A DNA stretch of 50,217 nucleotides from Gammaproteobacteria bacterium (GTDB taxonomy: Bacteria > Pseudomonadota > Gammaproteobacteria > Pseudomonadales > Oceanobacteraceae): NCBI GenBank assembly GCA_013373125.1, contig JABXIK010000003.1:1-50217 (forward strand), in the 5' to 3' direction. Below, piece after piece: positions 39,920 through 50,206 of the stretch. Position 1 is the stretch's first letter; each line of letters opens with the position of its first letter. The position numbers and the translations under genes were made by a program. Below the pieces are notes generated by a model, which saw only the letters and a program-made list of their open reading frames with translations, ran no database searches and was not told the DNA's origin.

Positions 39920-40969
39920 ATGCTCAAACCCTTGCTTAAGCGTTTTGCACTGGCTTTATGTTTGGTCAGTAGCTTTGCAATTGCCCAAACCATTGATTTA
40001 AAACCGGGTCACCCAGTTGAATACGTGGTGAAGGAAGGGGATACCCTGTGGGATCTTTCGCAAAAGTTTCTGAATGACGCTTGGTTGTGGCCTGAAATCT
40101 GGCAAATCAACGAACAAATCGAAAACCCGCACCTTATCTATCCAGGTGATACCTTGGGCTTGGTTTATAAAGGCAAGCAAGTAAAGGTGACCGTGAAAGA
40201 GCGTTCTGCTGCGGCAAATGAGGTGGTTAAGCTCACCCCAACTGCTCGTATCAGTACCATTGCTAGTGCCATTCCGCCCATTCCGATGACGGCGATTTCC
40301 AGTTTCATGACCAATAGCCGCATCGTGAAGAGCAAACAGTTATCCGGTGCGCCATATGTGGTGGCTGGCGATGATAACCGTATTCTTGCCGGTGGTGGTG
40401 GTCGAGTTTATGCCCGTGGTTTTGATAAAGGTGAAGAGCCGCAAAATGGTTACGGCATCTTTCGTAAAGGTCAGGTATTTGTAGACCCAGATACTTCCGA
40501 GGTGTTGGGTCTTGAAGCCCGCGAAGTGGGTGCCGGTTCTGTGGATGCATGGGATGGGGACGTGGCTACATTATCGTTAGGCAGCACTCGTGAAGAAGTG
40601 ATGGCGGGTGACCGCTTGTTGGCCACAGAAGATCGCCAAGTTGTCGCTAACTTTGTACCAAGCTCTCCACCAGATAACATCTATGGTCGCATGATTGCGG
40701 TTTTAGGTGGTGTGACTCAGATTGGTCAATATCAAGTGGTGGTGGTTAACCAAGGGGATCGCGATGGTGTGACCGAAGGGAATGTGTTGGCCATTTACAA
40801 AGAAGGCAACACGATTATCGATCGCGTGACTCGTCAAAAAGTAAAACTGCCTTCAGAGCGTGCGGGCTTAATGATGTTATTCCGCGTGTTTGAAAAAGTA
40901 AGTTATGGCTTGATTCTAAAAGCCAAGGTGCCATTGGCTGTTGGGGATGAAGTTCGTAGCCCGCAATAA
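39920..40969 (+). CDS. LysM-domain cell-wall protein
   Basis: The 349-residue protein has a signal peptide (cleavage likely after AIA, residue 22) and a LysM domain at about residues 33-84 (VEYVVKEGDTLWDLSQKFLND...WPEIWQINEQIENPHLIYPGDTL). LysM binds peptidoglycan sugars. The rest (about 110-349) is an uncharacterised region with beta-rich character. Homologues of the same arrangement lie before dprA in pseudomonads. A terminator follows. Confidence 0.93.
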   Translation: MLKPLLKRFALALCLVSSFAIAQTIDLKPGHPVEYVVKEGDTLWDLSQKFLNDAWLWPEIWQINEQIENPHLIYPGDTLGLVYKGKQVKVTVKERSAAANEVVKLTPTARISTIASAIPPIPMTAISSFMTNSRIVKSKQLSGAPYVVAGDDNRILAGGGGRVYARGFDKGEEPQNGYGIFRKGQVFVDPDTSEVLGLEAREVGAGSVDAWDGDVATLSLGSTREEVMAGDRLLATEDRQVVANFVPSSPPDNIYGRMIAVLGGVTQIGQYQVVVVNQGDRDGVTEGNVLAIYKEGNTIIDRVTRQKVKLPSERAGLMMLFRVFEKVSYGLILKAKVPLAVGDEVRSPQ

Positions 40970-41011
40970 TTTGCAGTTAAATACGAATCAGTCATTTGCC
41001 TGATTCATTTG

Positions 41012-41048
41012 AAAAAGCCTTTAGCTAGAGTAGTTAAGGCTTTTTTTA
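41012..41048 (+). terminator. terminator between LysM gene and dprA
   Basis: AAAAAGCCTT (41012-41021) pairs with AAGGCTTTTT (41036-41045) followed by more T. An additional hairpin GAATCA/TGATTC (40985-41006) lies just before it. Confidence 0.8.
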
Positions 41049-41068
41049 TGGATCGAAAAAGGTGAGAA

Positions 41069-42187
41069 ATGACGAGGACGTCGGAAGAAACTCTATGGAT
41101 TAATCTCAGTTTTACTGGTGGGGTGGGTCCAAAAACCATTCAGGCTTTGCAGTCTCAAGGCATAAGCGCTACCCAGATATATGAAATGGATGCGGCTGAG
41201 TTAAAGCTGCTAGGCTTTAGCGCCAAAAGCCGCGAACAAATATTAAAAGAATCCGCTACCAACCTGAATCAACCCACCGAACAAGCATTACAATGGGCGC
41301 AAACCCCTAATCATTCATTGCTTACTTTTTTAAGCGCAGAATACCCAGCGCGATTACGTGAGACTGCCAGCGCACCTGCTGTGCTTATGGTAAAAGGCAA
41401 TCTTAAGAGTTTGAGTTATCCGCAACTGGCCATGGTGGGTAGTCGATATCCCACTTCTAATGGCGCGCAACAGGCTTATGACTTTGCTCAAGGCTTAGCG
41501 AATGCTGGGCTCACCATTACCAGTGGGCTAGCCCGCGGTATCGATGCGTTGGCCCACCAAGGTGCGCTAGATGTGGGTGCGAGTACCATCGCGGTTTTGG
41601 GGACGGGCTTGAACAGAATTTACCCTAAAGCCCATGAAAAAATGGCGCAGGCCATTTGTGAAAAAGGCGCGTTGGTGAGTGAGTTCTCTTTGGATACCAA
41701 AGCGTTTAAAGGCAATTTTCCAAGGCGTAATCGCATTGTGAGTGGGTTGAGCTTGGGGACACTTGTGGTTGAGGCGACCCTAAAAAGTGGGTCTCTAATC
41801 ACGGCAAGACAAGCCTTGGAGCAAAACCGCGAGGTGATGGCAATTCCAGGTGCTATTCATAATCCGCAAAAAGCAGGGTGTCACTTCTTGATTCGCCAAG
41901 GGGCGAAATTGATCGAAAATGTGGAGCATGTATTGGAAGAGCTGGATGGCATCATGCCCACAAAAATAAACCAAATTTCAGCATCGCAAGTACTGGTGAA
42001 TGACAGAGAAAGTGACCTGCAGGGGGATCAGCTTAAGGTTTATAAAGCGCTGGATTATGATGGCTTGGATATGGATGCTTTAGTTAATAAAACTCAGCTG
42101 GCGGTGAGTGATTTGTCCATGGCGTTAATGGAGTTGGAGTTGATTGGTGTGCTTAAGCAAGAACAAGGCGTTTATGCAAAATGTTGA
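41069..42187 (+). CDS. dprA: DNA processing protein DprA (Smf)
   Basis: DprA binds incoming single-stranded DNA and loads RecA during natural transformation; it is also conserved in bacteria with no known competence. The 372-residue protein has an N-terminal SAM-like helical region, the Rossmann-type core with GSRYPTSNGAQQAYDFAQGLANAGLTITSGLARGIDALAHQGAL and FPRRNRIVSGLS, and a C-terminal winged-helix-like domain. It precedes tsaC closely. Confidence 0.96.
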   Translation: MTRTSEETLWINLSFTGGVGPKTIQALQSQGISATQIYEMDAAELKLLGFSAKSREQILKESATNLNQPTEQALQWAQTPNHSLLTFLSAEYPARLRETASAPAVLMVKGNLKSLSYPQLAMVGSRYPTSNGAQQAYDFAQGLANAGLTITSGLARGIDALAHQGALDVGASTIAVLGTGLNRIYPKAHEKMAQAICEKGALVSEFSLDTKAFKGNFPRRNRIVSGLSLGTLVVEATLKSGSLITARQALEQNREVMAIPGAIHNPQKAGCHFLIRQGAKLIENVEHVLEELDGIMPTKINQISASQVLVNDRESDLQGDQLKVYKALDYDGLDMDALVNKTQLAVSDLSMALMELELIGVLKQEQGVYAKC

Positions 42188-42247
42188 GACTTGCATCCGA
42201 CATGGAGCTTAGGTACCTTGCGCATTCTGTCTTTTAATTCAAACACC

Positions 42248-43704
<1,457 letters not shown>

Positions 43705-43743
43705 CCAGCAAAAACCGAATTGTAAGCAACAGAGGCACGATGA

Positions 43744-44571
43744 GTGACCGATCTATATGCGGTGATGGGCAATCCCATCAATCATAGTAAAAGCCCGAGC
43801 ATTCATGCTCAATTTGCAGAACAAGCAAAACAAGATTTGGTATACAGCGCCATGCTGGTACCGACCGAAGGGTTTGAACCTGCGGTGAAAGACTTTTTTA
43901 AAGGGCATGGTAAAGGTTTAAATATTACCGTGCCTTTTAAAGAGCAGGCATTCCAATTGGCGGCGTCTCTTACCCCGAGGGCGCAAACGGCGCAGGCGGT
44001 AAACACGTTAATCCTGCAAGAAGATGGCACCATTCTAGGTGATAACACAGACGGTGCTGGGTTGGTGCGGGATTTAATGATCAATCAGCAACAAGAATTG
44101 ACTGATAAACGCATATTAGTTGTGGGTGCAGGTGGTGCAGTTAGAGGTATCTTGCAACCGTTTTTAGAACAAGATCCTGCGCAAATTGTGATAGTGAACC
44201 GCACGTTCGAAAAGGCGCAATTATTGGCCGAAAGCTTTAAAGAATTCGGCGCGATTGAGGCGAAAACATTTGAAGAGTTAGATGGCCCGTTCGATTTAAT
44301 TATCAACGGGACGTCAGCCAGTTTAGCTGGAGAGCTGCCACCGCTACCGGAAGTGGTGGTCGATGCATCCACCTGCGTTTACGACATGATGTACGCGAAA
44401 GAGTTAACCCCATTTCTTAAATGGGCTGAAACATTAGGCGCAGCGAAAATCATAGATGGCTTGGGCATGTTGGTTGAACAAGCGGCTGTCAGCTTTGAGT
44501 TGTGGCGTGGAATTAAACCCGACAGCAAGCAAGTACTGCAGGATTTGCGCGAGCAATTACAAGGTAAGTGA
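43744..44571 (+). CDS. aroE: shikimate dehydrogenase
   Basis: AroE reduces 3-dehydroshikimate to shikimate with NADPH in aromatic amino-acid synthesis. The 275-residue protein has the shikimate site SKSPSIHAQFAEQ, the catalytic lysine in NITVPFKEQAF, D-containing NTDGAGLVRDL, and the nucleotide-binding GAGGAVRGIL. The start is GTG at 43744, with AGAGG upstream. Last gene of the dprA-to-aroE group; a bidirectional terminator follows at once. Confidence 0.97.
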   Translation: MTDLYAVMGNPINHSKSPSIHAQFAEQAKQDLVYSAMLVPTEGFEPAVKDFFKGHGKGLNITVPFKEQAFQLAASLTPRAQTAQAVNTLILQEDGTILGDNTDGAGLVRDLMINQQQELTDKRILVVGAGGAVRGILQPFLEQDPAQIVIVNRTFEKAQLLAESFKEFGAIEAKTFEELDGPFDLIINGTSASLAGELPPLPEVVVDASTCVYDMMYAKELTPFLKWAETLGAAKIIDGLGMLVEQAAVSFELWRGIKPDSKQVLQDLREQLQGK

Positions 44572-44574
44572 TAC

Positions 44575-44610
44575 AAAAAAGCACCGAGGCTTTCGCGTCG
44601 GTGCTTTTTT
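44575..44610. terminator. bidirectional terminator between aroE and the 61-residue gene
   Basis: AAAAAAGCACCGA (44575-44587) and TCGGTGCTTTTTT (44598-44610) form a 13-bp stem with a 10-base loop and T runs on both strands. Confidence 0.92.
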
Positions 44611-44611
44611 A

Positions 44612-44797
44612 TTAATCTTCTAAATCCCAGTAATCATCCAGCTGCATGCGCTTGCGTTCTAGATGCGCTTCAATGGCGCGTCGGGCAACCAATTTAGCGG
44701 ACGCTTCATTGTTCTTGCTGACCACTACATTCCCCTTTGTATCAAAATTAACCAGCTCTTCGCTTGCTTGGTCTTTGATGATTTCAGCTGCTTCCAT
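44612..44797 (-). CDS. small conserved-type protein, 61 residues
   Basis: The product is a charged, hydrophilic, non-membrane protein with no signal peptide. It ends KLVARRAIEAHLERKRMQLDDYWDLED, which recalls the PA3496-type small proteins of pseudomonads, where an ARRxIExxLExxR pattern occurs; this is a resemblance, not an established match. A good Shine-Dalgarno (AAGGGTGATCC before ATG) and the shared terminator just after its stop support it as a real gene. The 156-base gap upstream (44798-44953) contains no other gene I can support. Confidence 0.72.
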   Translation of the reverse strand: MEAAEIIKDQASEELVNFDTKGNVVVSKNNEASAKLVARRAIEAHLERKRMQLDDYWDLED

Positions 44798-44953
44798 GGA
44801 TCACCCTTCTTTTGATTACCTGTCTTATGACGGCTTATTGTTATTAATAAAGGTGACAACAGCATGACAATAAATGATCAAAAAAACAACCGTTTAAGAT
44901 GGACAACTGCCCATTTCATGGTGGTTGTAGGCTGACTACTTGGTTAGGTTTGT

Positions 44954-45823
44954 TTATTTTTTGCTCTTATTTTCGCTGTGGCGCAACGAGCTGATGCTGT
45001 TTTTTACTTTGGCAAGGTGGTCATCAAAGTCTGGGCCTTTGCGTTGGGCAACGCCGACAGCCAAGCAATCGATGACTAATAAATGGGCTATACGCGAAGT
45101 CATGGGAGTAAACACATCGGTATCTTCATTGATATCAACGTGAATCGGTAAGTCGGCTAAATCACTCACTGGCGTATTAGGTGGTGACAGGCTGATGACG
45201 TGAGCCCCTTGCTGTTGTGCCATATCCATAGCGTGCAACAAATCTTTCGTGCGACCGCTTTGGCTAATGGCCACCACCACATCATCTTTTTGTAGCGTGA
45301 CAGCCGACATGCATTGCATGTGCGGATCGGAATACGCCACGGTGGAAAACTGCAAACGGAAAAACTTATGCATGGCATCCATGGCGACGGCACCGGATGC
45401 ACCAAAGCCGTAGAATTCCACCCGTTTAGATTTACTTAAGGCATCAACCGCCGCGGCCACTTGTGAAGAATGCAAAAAATTACGAGTGGTGATGATTTGA
45501 TTAATACTGGTATCGAATATCTTTTTGATAATGTCGGCGCTGGTGTCGTCTTCAGCAATGGCGAACTGCCCAAGGCTATGATGCACCGTATTGCTTTGCG
45601 CCATACGTACTTTGAATGCTTGAAAACCGTTCACCCCTAAAGCCCGACAAAATCGCACAATCGTCGGTTCACTGACTTGGGCTTCTTGAGCAAGATCCAC
45701 AATGCGCATGTGAATGACGGCATCCACATTATTGAGAACGTATTCGGCCACTTTTACCTCAGATTTACGCATCTGTGGCATGGCTTGTCGGATTTGATCA
45801 ATAAAGGGATTTTGATTGGGCAC
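44954..45823 (-). CDS. hexR: RpiR/HexR-family transcriptional regulator
   Basis: The 289-residue protein has an N-terminal helix-turn-helix domain (residues 1-77, VDLAQEAQVSEPTIVRFCRALG) and a C-terminal SIS sugar-phosphate-binding domain (about 125-255, VEFYGFGASGAVAMDAMHKFFRL and ISQSGRTKDLLHAMDMA). This is the HexR type that in pseudomonads represses glucose-catabolic genes and senses KDPG. Here it sits next to uvrD, not beside zwf or edd, so its targets are elsewhere. Symbol assigned by family pattern only. Confidence 0.85.
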   Translation of the reverse strand: MPNQNPFIDQIRQAMPQMRKSEVKVAEYVLNNVDAVIHMRIVDLAQEAQVSEPTIVRFCRALGVNGFQAFKVRMAQSNTVHHSLGQFAIAEDDTSADIIKKIFDTSINQIITTRNFLHSSQVAAAVDALSKSKRVEFYGFGASGAVAMDAMHKFFRLQFSTVAYSDPHMQCMSAVTLQKDDVVVAISQSGRTKDLLHAMDMAQQQGAHVISLSPPNTPVSDLADLPIHVDINEDTDVFTPMTSRIAHLLVIDCLAVGVAQRKGPDFDDHLAKVKNSISSLRHSENKSKK

Positions 45824-45918
45824 TGTCGGCTCGCTTCGGGCTTTGGCGCAAGTATAGCCTAAAGTGTTTTTATATCAGAACCCTAAATCCGCACACTGCA
45901 AACTCATGGCAGTTATCA

Positions 45919-45947
45919 CTGCAAGGCCGGGCGGCCTCAGATATAAT
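45919..45947 (+). promoter_or_regulatory. probable promoter of uvrD
   Basis: Perfect TATAAT (45942-45947) with a weak CTGCAA at the 17-base position. The spacer contains the inverted repeat AGGCC/GGCCT (45924-45937). No LexA-type CTG-N10-CAG box is obvious, unlike E. coli uvrD. Confidence 0.45.
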
Positions 45948-45974
45948 GCCCCCTCACTTGTTAGACTGCTTGTT

Positions 45975-48176
45975 ATGGATGTCACCGAACTTTTAGATGG
46001 GTTAAACCCGCAACAACGTGAAGCGGTTGCTTCACCGTTAAATCATCAATTGGTATTGGCGGGCGCTGGATCGGGTAAAACCCGAGTGCTGGTGCATCGT
46101 ATCGCTTGGCTTATGCAAATTGAGCACATCAGTCCTGGCTCTATTTTAGCGGTGACGTTTACCAATAAAGCCGCAAAAGAGATGCGCCACCGTATCGAGG
46201 AACTCACTGGCATCAGTCCGCGTCATTTATGGATTGGTACCTTTCACTCGTTAGCCCATCGATTACTGCGCACCCATTGGCAACAAGCCAATTTACCTGA
46301 GAATTTTCAGGTCATCGACAGTGATGATCAGCTGCGTTTGATCAAACGTATCGTGCGATCTTTAAATATCGATGAAAACACCTATCAGCCAAAACAAGCT
46401 CAGTGGTACATCAACGCACAAAAAGATGAAGGCTTAAGAGCGGCGCACATTCAGCCGTTTAATGATCAATGGGCGCAAACCATGGTTACTATTTATGGTG
46501 CCTATGAAGAAGCGTGTCAGCGTGCGGGCATGGTGGACTTCGCGGAATTGTTATTGCGAGCTCATGAACTCTGGTTGAATCAGCCGGCCGTGTTGGCTCA
46601 GTATCAAAACCGTTTCCGTTATATCTTGGTGGACGAGTTTCAAGATACCAACAGTATTCAATATGCTTGGCTACGCGTATTAGCCGGCAATGTTGTGCCA
46701 GTCATGGCGGTGGGGGATGACGACCAATCCATTTATGGCTGGCGCGGGGCGCGTATCGAAAATATCCAGCAATTCACTAAAGACTTTGCCGGTGCGCAGC
46801 AAATCAAGTTAGAGCAAAACTATCGCAGTACCAGCAATATTCTGAATGCCGCCAATGCGGTGATTGATAACAATCCATCACGCTTAGGCAAAAACTTGTG
46901 GACCGAAGGGGACGCAGGTGAGCCAATTTCTTTATACAGTGCGTTTAACGAACAAGACGAAGCGCGCTTTATTTGTGATGAGATCGAGAGTTGGAAACAA
47001 GCGAATCCAACCAAGCACTATGAAAACTGCGCGATTTTATATCGCTCTAACGCACAATCCCGTGTGATCGAAGAAGCCTTCATTCGCGCCAACTTGCCGT
47101 ATCGTATTTATGGTGGTCAGCGCTTTTATGACCGCTTAGAAATTAAAAACGCCATGGCGTACTTACGCTTAATCTTAAATCGCCATGATGATGCCGCATT
47201 GGAACGAGTCATAAACGTACCTGCTCGCGCTATTGGTGAAAAGACCGTGCAACAGCTGCGGGAATTTGCCCGTGAACATGGCACATCATTGTGGCAAGCC
47301 CTTGAACAAAGCATTCGTCAAAAATTATTAACCGCCCGTGCGGTGACGTCTTTAAGCAAGTTTGAAGAGTTGCTAGATGAGATGGAAGTGAGTTGCCAAA
47401 ACATTGATCTGCACGAACAAGTGGATCATGTGATTCAACAGAGCGGACTCATCGAACACCATCAAAAAGAAAAAGGCGAAAAAGCCCAAGCTCGTTTAGA
47501 AAACTTAGAAGAATTAGTGACAGCAGCGCGATCGTTTGATCCAGACGAGCTGGAACAAATTCCTGAAGAAGGCCAAGAGGTTGTAACTTATTCGTCACCA
47601 TTGGCCGCCTTTATTGATCAAGCGGCACTTGATGCAGGTGATGCGCAAGCGGATGAGTTTGAAGACAGTGTGCAAATGATGACATTGCACAGTGCCAAAG
47701 GTTTGGAATTTCCTCTGGTATTCTTAGCTGGTGTTGAAGAGGGTTTGTTCCCGCATAAAATGTCTGCCGATGATCCTCAGCGATTAGAAGAAGAGCGTCG
47801 CCTGTGTTACGTGGGCATTACCCGTGCCATGGAAAAACTGGTGCTTACCTATGCCGAAAGCCGTCGCTTACATGGACAAGAAACCTTTGCTTCGCCATCG
47901 CGTTTTATTCGTGAAATACCCAAAGAATATCTGCAAGAAGTACGTCTAAAAAGTACGGTGAAAAAGCCGGTATCCAATTACTTCAGCACCCAAAGCGCCA
48001 AAGAAGCAACAGGTATGAACGTGGGGCAGCGCGTATGGCATGAGAAATTTGGTGAAGGTGTAATCTTGGATATGGAAGGCCAAGGGGCACAGGCAAGATT
48101 GCAAGTGTCATTTGATTTTGATGGCACTAAGTGGTTAGTGGCGGCTTATGCCAAGCTTCGCCCAATGGAGGCCTGA
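45975..48176 (+). CDS. uvrD: DNA helicase II UvrD
   Basis: UvrD is a 3'-5' SF1A helicase acting in nucleotide-excision and mismatch repair. The open frame extends to 45864, but MDVTELLDGLNPQQREAV at 45975 aligns with E. coli UvrD, giving 733 residues. Motifs: GAGSGKTR (I, 30-37), DEFQDTN (II), GDDDQSIYGWRGA (III), QNYRSTSNIL (IV), HSAKGLEFP (V) and YVGITRAM (VI), ending in the C-terminal Tudor-like segment WLVAAYAKL. Confidence 0.98.
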   Translation: MDVTELLDGLNPQQREAVASPLNHQLVLAGAGSGKTRVLVHRIAWLMQIEHISPGSILAVTFTNKAAKEMRHRIEELTGISPRHLWIGTFHSLAHRLLRTHWQQANLPENFQVIDSDDQLRLIKRIVRSLNIDENTYQPKQAQWYINAQKDEGLRAAHIQPFNDQWAQTMVTIYGAYEEACQRAGMVDFAELLLRAHELWLNQPAVLAQYQNRFRYILVDEFQDTNSIQYAWLRVLAGNVVPVMAVGDDDQSIYGWRGARIENIQQFTKDFAGAQQIKLEQNYRSTSNILNAANAVIDNNPSRLGKNLWTEGDAGEPISLYSAFNEQDEARFICDEIESWKQANPTKHYENCAILYRSNAQSRVIEEAFIRANLPYRIYGGQRFYDRLEIKNAMAYLRLILNRHDDAALERVINVPARAIGEKTVQQLREFAREHGTSLWQALEQSIRQKLLTARAVTSLSKFEELLDEMEVSCQNIDLHEQVDHVIQQSGLIEHHQKEKGEKAQARLENLEELVTAARSFDPDELEQIPEEGQEVVTYSSPLAAFIDQAALDAGDAQADEFEDSVQMMTLHSAKGLEFPLVFLAGVEEGLFPHKMSADDPQRLEEERRLCYVGITRAMEKLVLTYAESRRLHGQETFASPSRFIREIPKEYLQEVRLKSTVKKPVSNYFSTQSAKEATGMNVGQRVWHEKFGEGVILDMEGQGAQARLQVSFDFDGTKWLVAAYAKLRPMEA

Positions 48177-48204
48177 TTGCTGGAAGCTATTTGCGTCGCT
48201 TATG

Positions 48205-48276
48205 CTGTGTTAAAGATTATATTTAACTCGTTACGTAGCGTTGCTACGCGCCTCGCTAAATATAATCTGTGCCTTG
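48205..48276 (+). repeat. nested inverted-repeat element, copy C
   Basis: Head CTGTGTT (48205-48211), tail GCCTTG (48271-48276), 72 bases. Outer arms AGATTATATTTA (48214-48225) and TAAATATAATCT (48257-48268) pair over 12 perfect bases; inner stem CGTAGC/GCTACG (48234-48239, 48243-48248). A third, outermost pair GGAAGCT/AGCTTCC (48182-48188, 48281-48287) flanks it. It lies between uvrD and the TRAP gene, and there is no other gene in that 213-base gap. Confidence 0.88.
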
Positions 48277-48389
48277 CCTAAGCTTCCTCAATAACGCTTC
48301 TATATCAAAGAATAAGTTTATCGAGCGCAAGCGCCTTCCTAGAAAAGAATGATTTAAAATTTGAAATAAAAAATAACAAGGAGCAAACA

Positions 48390-49481
48390 ATGAAAATAAA
48401 ACTTCTGCTCACTCTGGCCTTAAGTGTGTTGTTAAGCGCCTGTGGTGAAAAAGCCAATGAAGTGGGGGCGAAAAGTGCCGAAGCGCAACAGACCTTTCAA
48501 TGGAAATTAGTAACCAGTTGGCCGAAGAATTTTCCAGGCTTGGGTACGGGCCCAGAGAAGTTCGCCAAAATGGTGGATGACATGTCTGGCGGGCGATTAA
48601 AAATCAAAGTGTATGGAGCAGGTCAACTCGTGCCTGCGTTGGAAGTCTTTGATGCGGTTTCTCGTGGTACGGCGCAAATGGGTCACAGTGGCGCTTACTA
48701 TTGGAAAGGTAAGGCACCGGCCGCGCAGTTTTTTACATCTGTTCCATTTGGTTTAACCGCGCAAGAAATGCATGGCTGGATTCACTACGGTGGTGGCATG
48801 GAGTTATGGGAAGAAGTGTATGCGCCATTCAATTTGATTCCATTAGCCGGTGGTAATACTGGTGTGCAAATGGGCGGTTGGTTTAATAAAGAAATTAATA
48901 GCCTAAAAGATTTAGACGGCTTGAAAATGCGTATTCCAGGTTTAGGTGGTGAAGTACTGCAACGTGCTGGCGGCACGCCTGTGACGTTACCAGGTGCTGA
49001 ATTATTTACTGCACTGCAAACCGGCGCCATCGATGCCACAGAGTGGGTTGGTCCATATAACGATTTAGCGTTTGGCTTATATAAGGCGGCGAAATTTTAT
49101 TACTACCCAGGCTGGCATGAGCCAGGCTCTATGATGGAGTACACGGTAAATAAAGACGCGTTTGAAGCATTGCCAAAAGACTTGCAAGCCATTGTAAAAG
49201 TGGCGTCTCGCGCGGCCAACCAAGACATGCTGGATGAATACACCTCACGTAATAACAAAGCATTACAAGAGCTGATCACCAAGCATGGTGTAGAAGTGCG
49301 CGCTTACCCAGATGATGTATTACAAAAATTAAAAGGCCTTTCCGTTGAAGTGCTAGAAGAACTGGCAGAGAAAGACCCTATGAGTAAGAAGGTATACGAG
49401 TCTTTCAAAGCCTATCGCGACAATGTGGTGGAGTATCATAAGATTTCTGAGCAAGCGTATTTGAATGCGCGTAGTAATTAA
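48390..49481 (+). CDS. TRAP-type transporter substrate-binding lipoprotein (DctP/TakP family)
   Basis: The 363-residue protein belongs to the DctP family of periplasmic receptors. The TakP-like blocks include WKLVTSWPKNFPGLGTGPEKFAKMVDDMSGGRLKIKVYGAGQLVPALEVFDAV and ALQTGAIDATEWVGPYNDL. The N-terminus has a lipobox, LLSAC (Cys18), so it should be lipid-anchored. No DctQ or DctM membrane subunits lie next to it in the window; the next gene is unrelated. The ligand (a small carboxylate is usual) is not determined. A terminator follows. Confidence 0.92.
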   Translation: MKIKLLLTLALSVLLSACGEKANEVGAKSAEAQQTFQWKLVTSWPKNFPGLGTGPEKFAKMVDDMSGGRLKIKVYGAGQLVPALEVFDAVSRGTAQMGHSGAYYWKGKAPAAQFFTSVPFGLTAQEMHGWIHYGGGMELWEEVYAPFNLIPLAGGNTGVQMGGWFNKEINSLKDLDGLKMRIPGLGGEVLQRAGGTPVTLPGAELFTALQTGAIDATEWVGPYNDLAFGLYKAAKFYYYPGWHEPGSMMEYTVNKDAFEALPKDLQAIVKVASRAANQDMLDEYTSRNNKALQELITKHGVEVRAYPDDVLQKLKGLSVEVLEELAEKDPMSKKVYESFKAYRDNVVEYHKISEQAYLNARSN

Positions 49482-49495
49482 GAAATGATTGATGG

Positions 49496-49521
49496 GCGCA
49501 CCAAAGTTTTGGTGCGCTTTT
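49496..49521 (+). terminator. terminator after the TRAP receptor gene
   Basis: GCGCACCAAA (49496-49505) pairs with TTTGGTGCGC (49508-49517) followed by TTTTAT. Confidence 0.8.
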
Positions 49522-49549
49522 ATAAGGAAGTAGAAGGACGTAAAAGGAA

Positions 49550-50206
49550 GTGAAATTGCAAAATCGAATCTTAAGTTTAGGGGTATCTATACTTTGTTTT
49601 CTTGCATTGTCTGGATGTACAGCATTCGATATCTTGAATAGTTACTCGTTTGAAGAGCCAACGTTCAAATATAAAAAATATAAGGTAGGCGAAGCAAAGG
49701 ATAAATATCTACCGATTGATGTAGAAGTGGAAGCATTTAACCCTAATGATGTTGGTATTGCAGGCACTTTGATTCAATGCGAATTGTTTTACAAAGGCCG
49801 TCGATTCTTAATGAGTGACGATATTCATCTTGATCTGGTACCAAACTCAAAGTCCAAGATAATCGTTCCCTTGAAATTACATTATAAGAATGTATTAAAA
49901 ACGGGTGGAAAAATTGCTGAAAAGATATTGAGTGGAAGGCGCGATATCAAATTCAAAGCAAAGGTGACTCTAAAAGGTTCACCAACGATTTATGATGCGA
50001 ATAGAGAGGGGCGTATTTTCCCTTTTAATGTATCTGTATTGAAAACGATTAAAGTTAAAATCCCTAGAGACAAAATTGAAAATTCTTTAGAAGGTAATGC
50101 CAAGTTGGCCTATCAAATGGCAAGAAAAGGTGCGGATTTAGATCGAAAGCTGAAGAAACTAAAGCGGGCAAAAGAGAATCTTGAAGCGTTCGGTAAGCTT
50201 TTCTAG
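49550..50206 (+). CDS. LEA14-like (LEA_2/WHy-type) lipoprotein
   Basis: The 218-residue protein starts at GTG 49550 behind AAGGAA. It has a lipobox, ALSGC (Cys23). The mature N-terminal half (about 38-165) resembles the late-embryogenesis-abundant group 2/water-stress fold: PTFKYKKYKVGEAKDKYLPIDVEVEAFNPNDVGIAGTLIQCELFYKGRRFLMSDD then VPNSKSKIIVPLKLHY. The C-terminal ~35 residues are a lysine/leucine-rich, coiled-coil-like tail. The role of such lipoproteins in bacteria is not established. It is probably transcribed alone. Confidence 0.82.
   Translation: MKLQNRILSLGVSILCFLALSGCTAFDILNSYSFEEPTFKYKKYKVGEAKDKYLPIDVEVEAFNPNDVGIAGTLIQCELFYKGRRFLMSDDIHLDLVPNSKSKIIVPLKLHYKNVLKTGGKIAEKILSGRRDIKFKAKVTLKGSPTIYDANREGRIFPFNVSVLKTIKVKIPRDKIENSLEGNAKLAYQMARKGADLDRKLKKLKRAKENLEAFGKLF

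Noticed and set aside
45901..45974. LexA (SOS) operator before uvrD
   Set aside because: No CTG-N10-CAG arrangement with the expected AT-rich centre in the promoter region; the only palindrome is the GC-rich AGGCC/GGCCT.
45864..45974. Upstream extension of uvrD by 37 residues
   Set aside because: The extension has no similarity to UvrD N-termini and covers the probable promoter; the family start is MDVTELLDGL at 45975.
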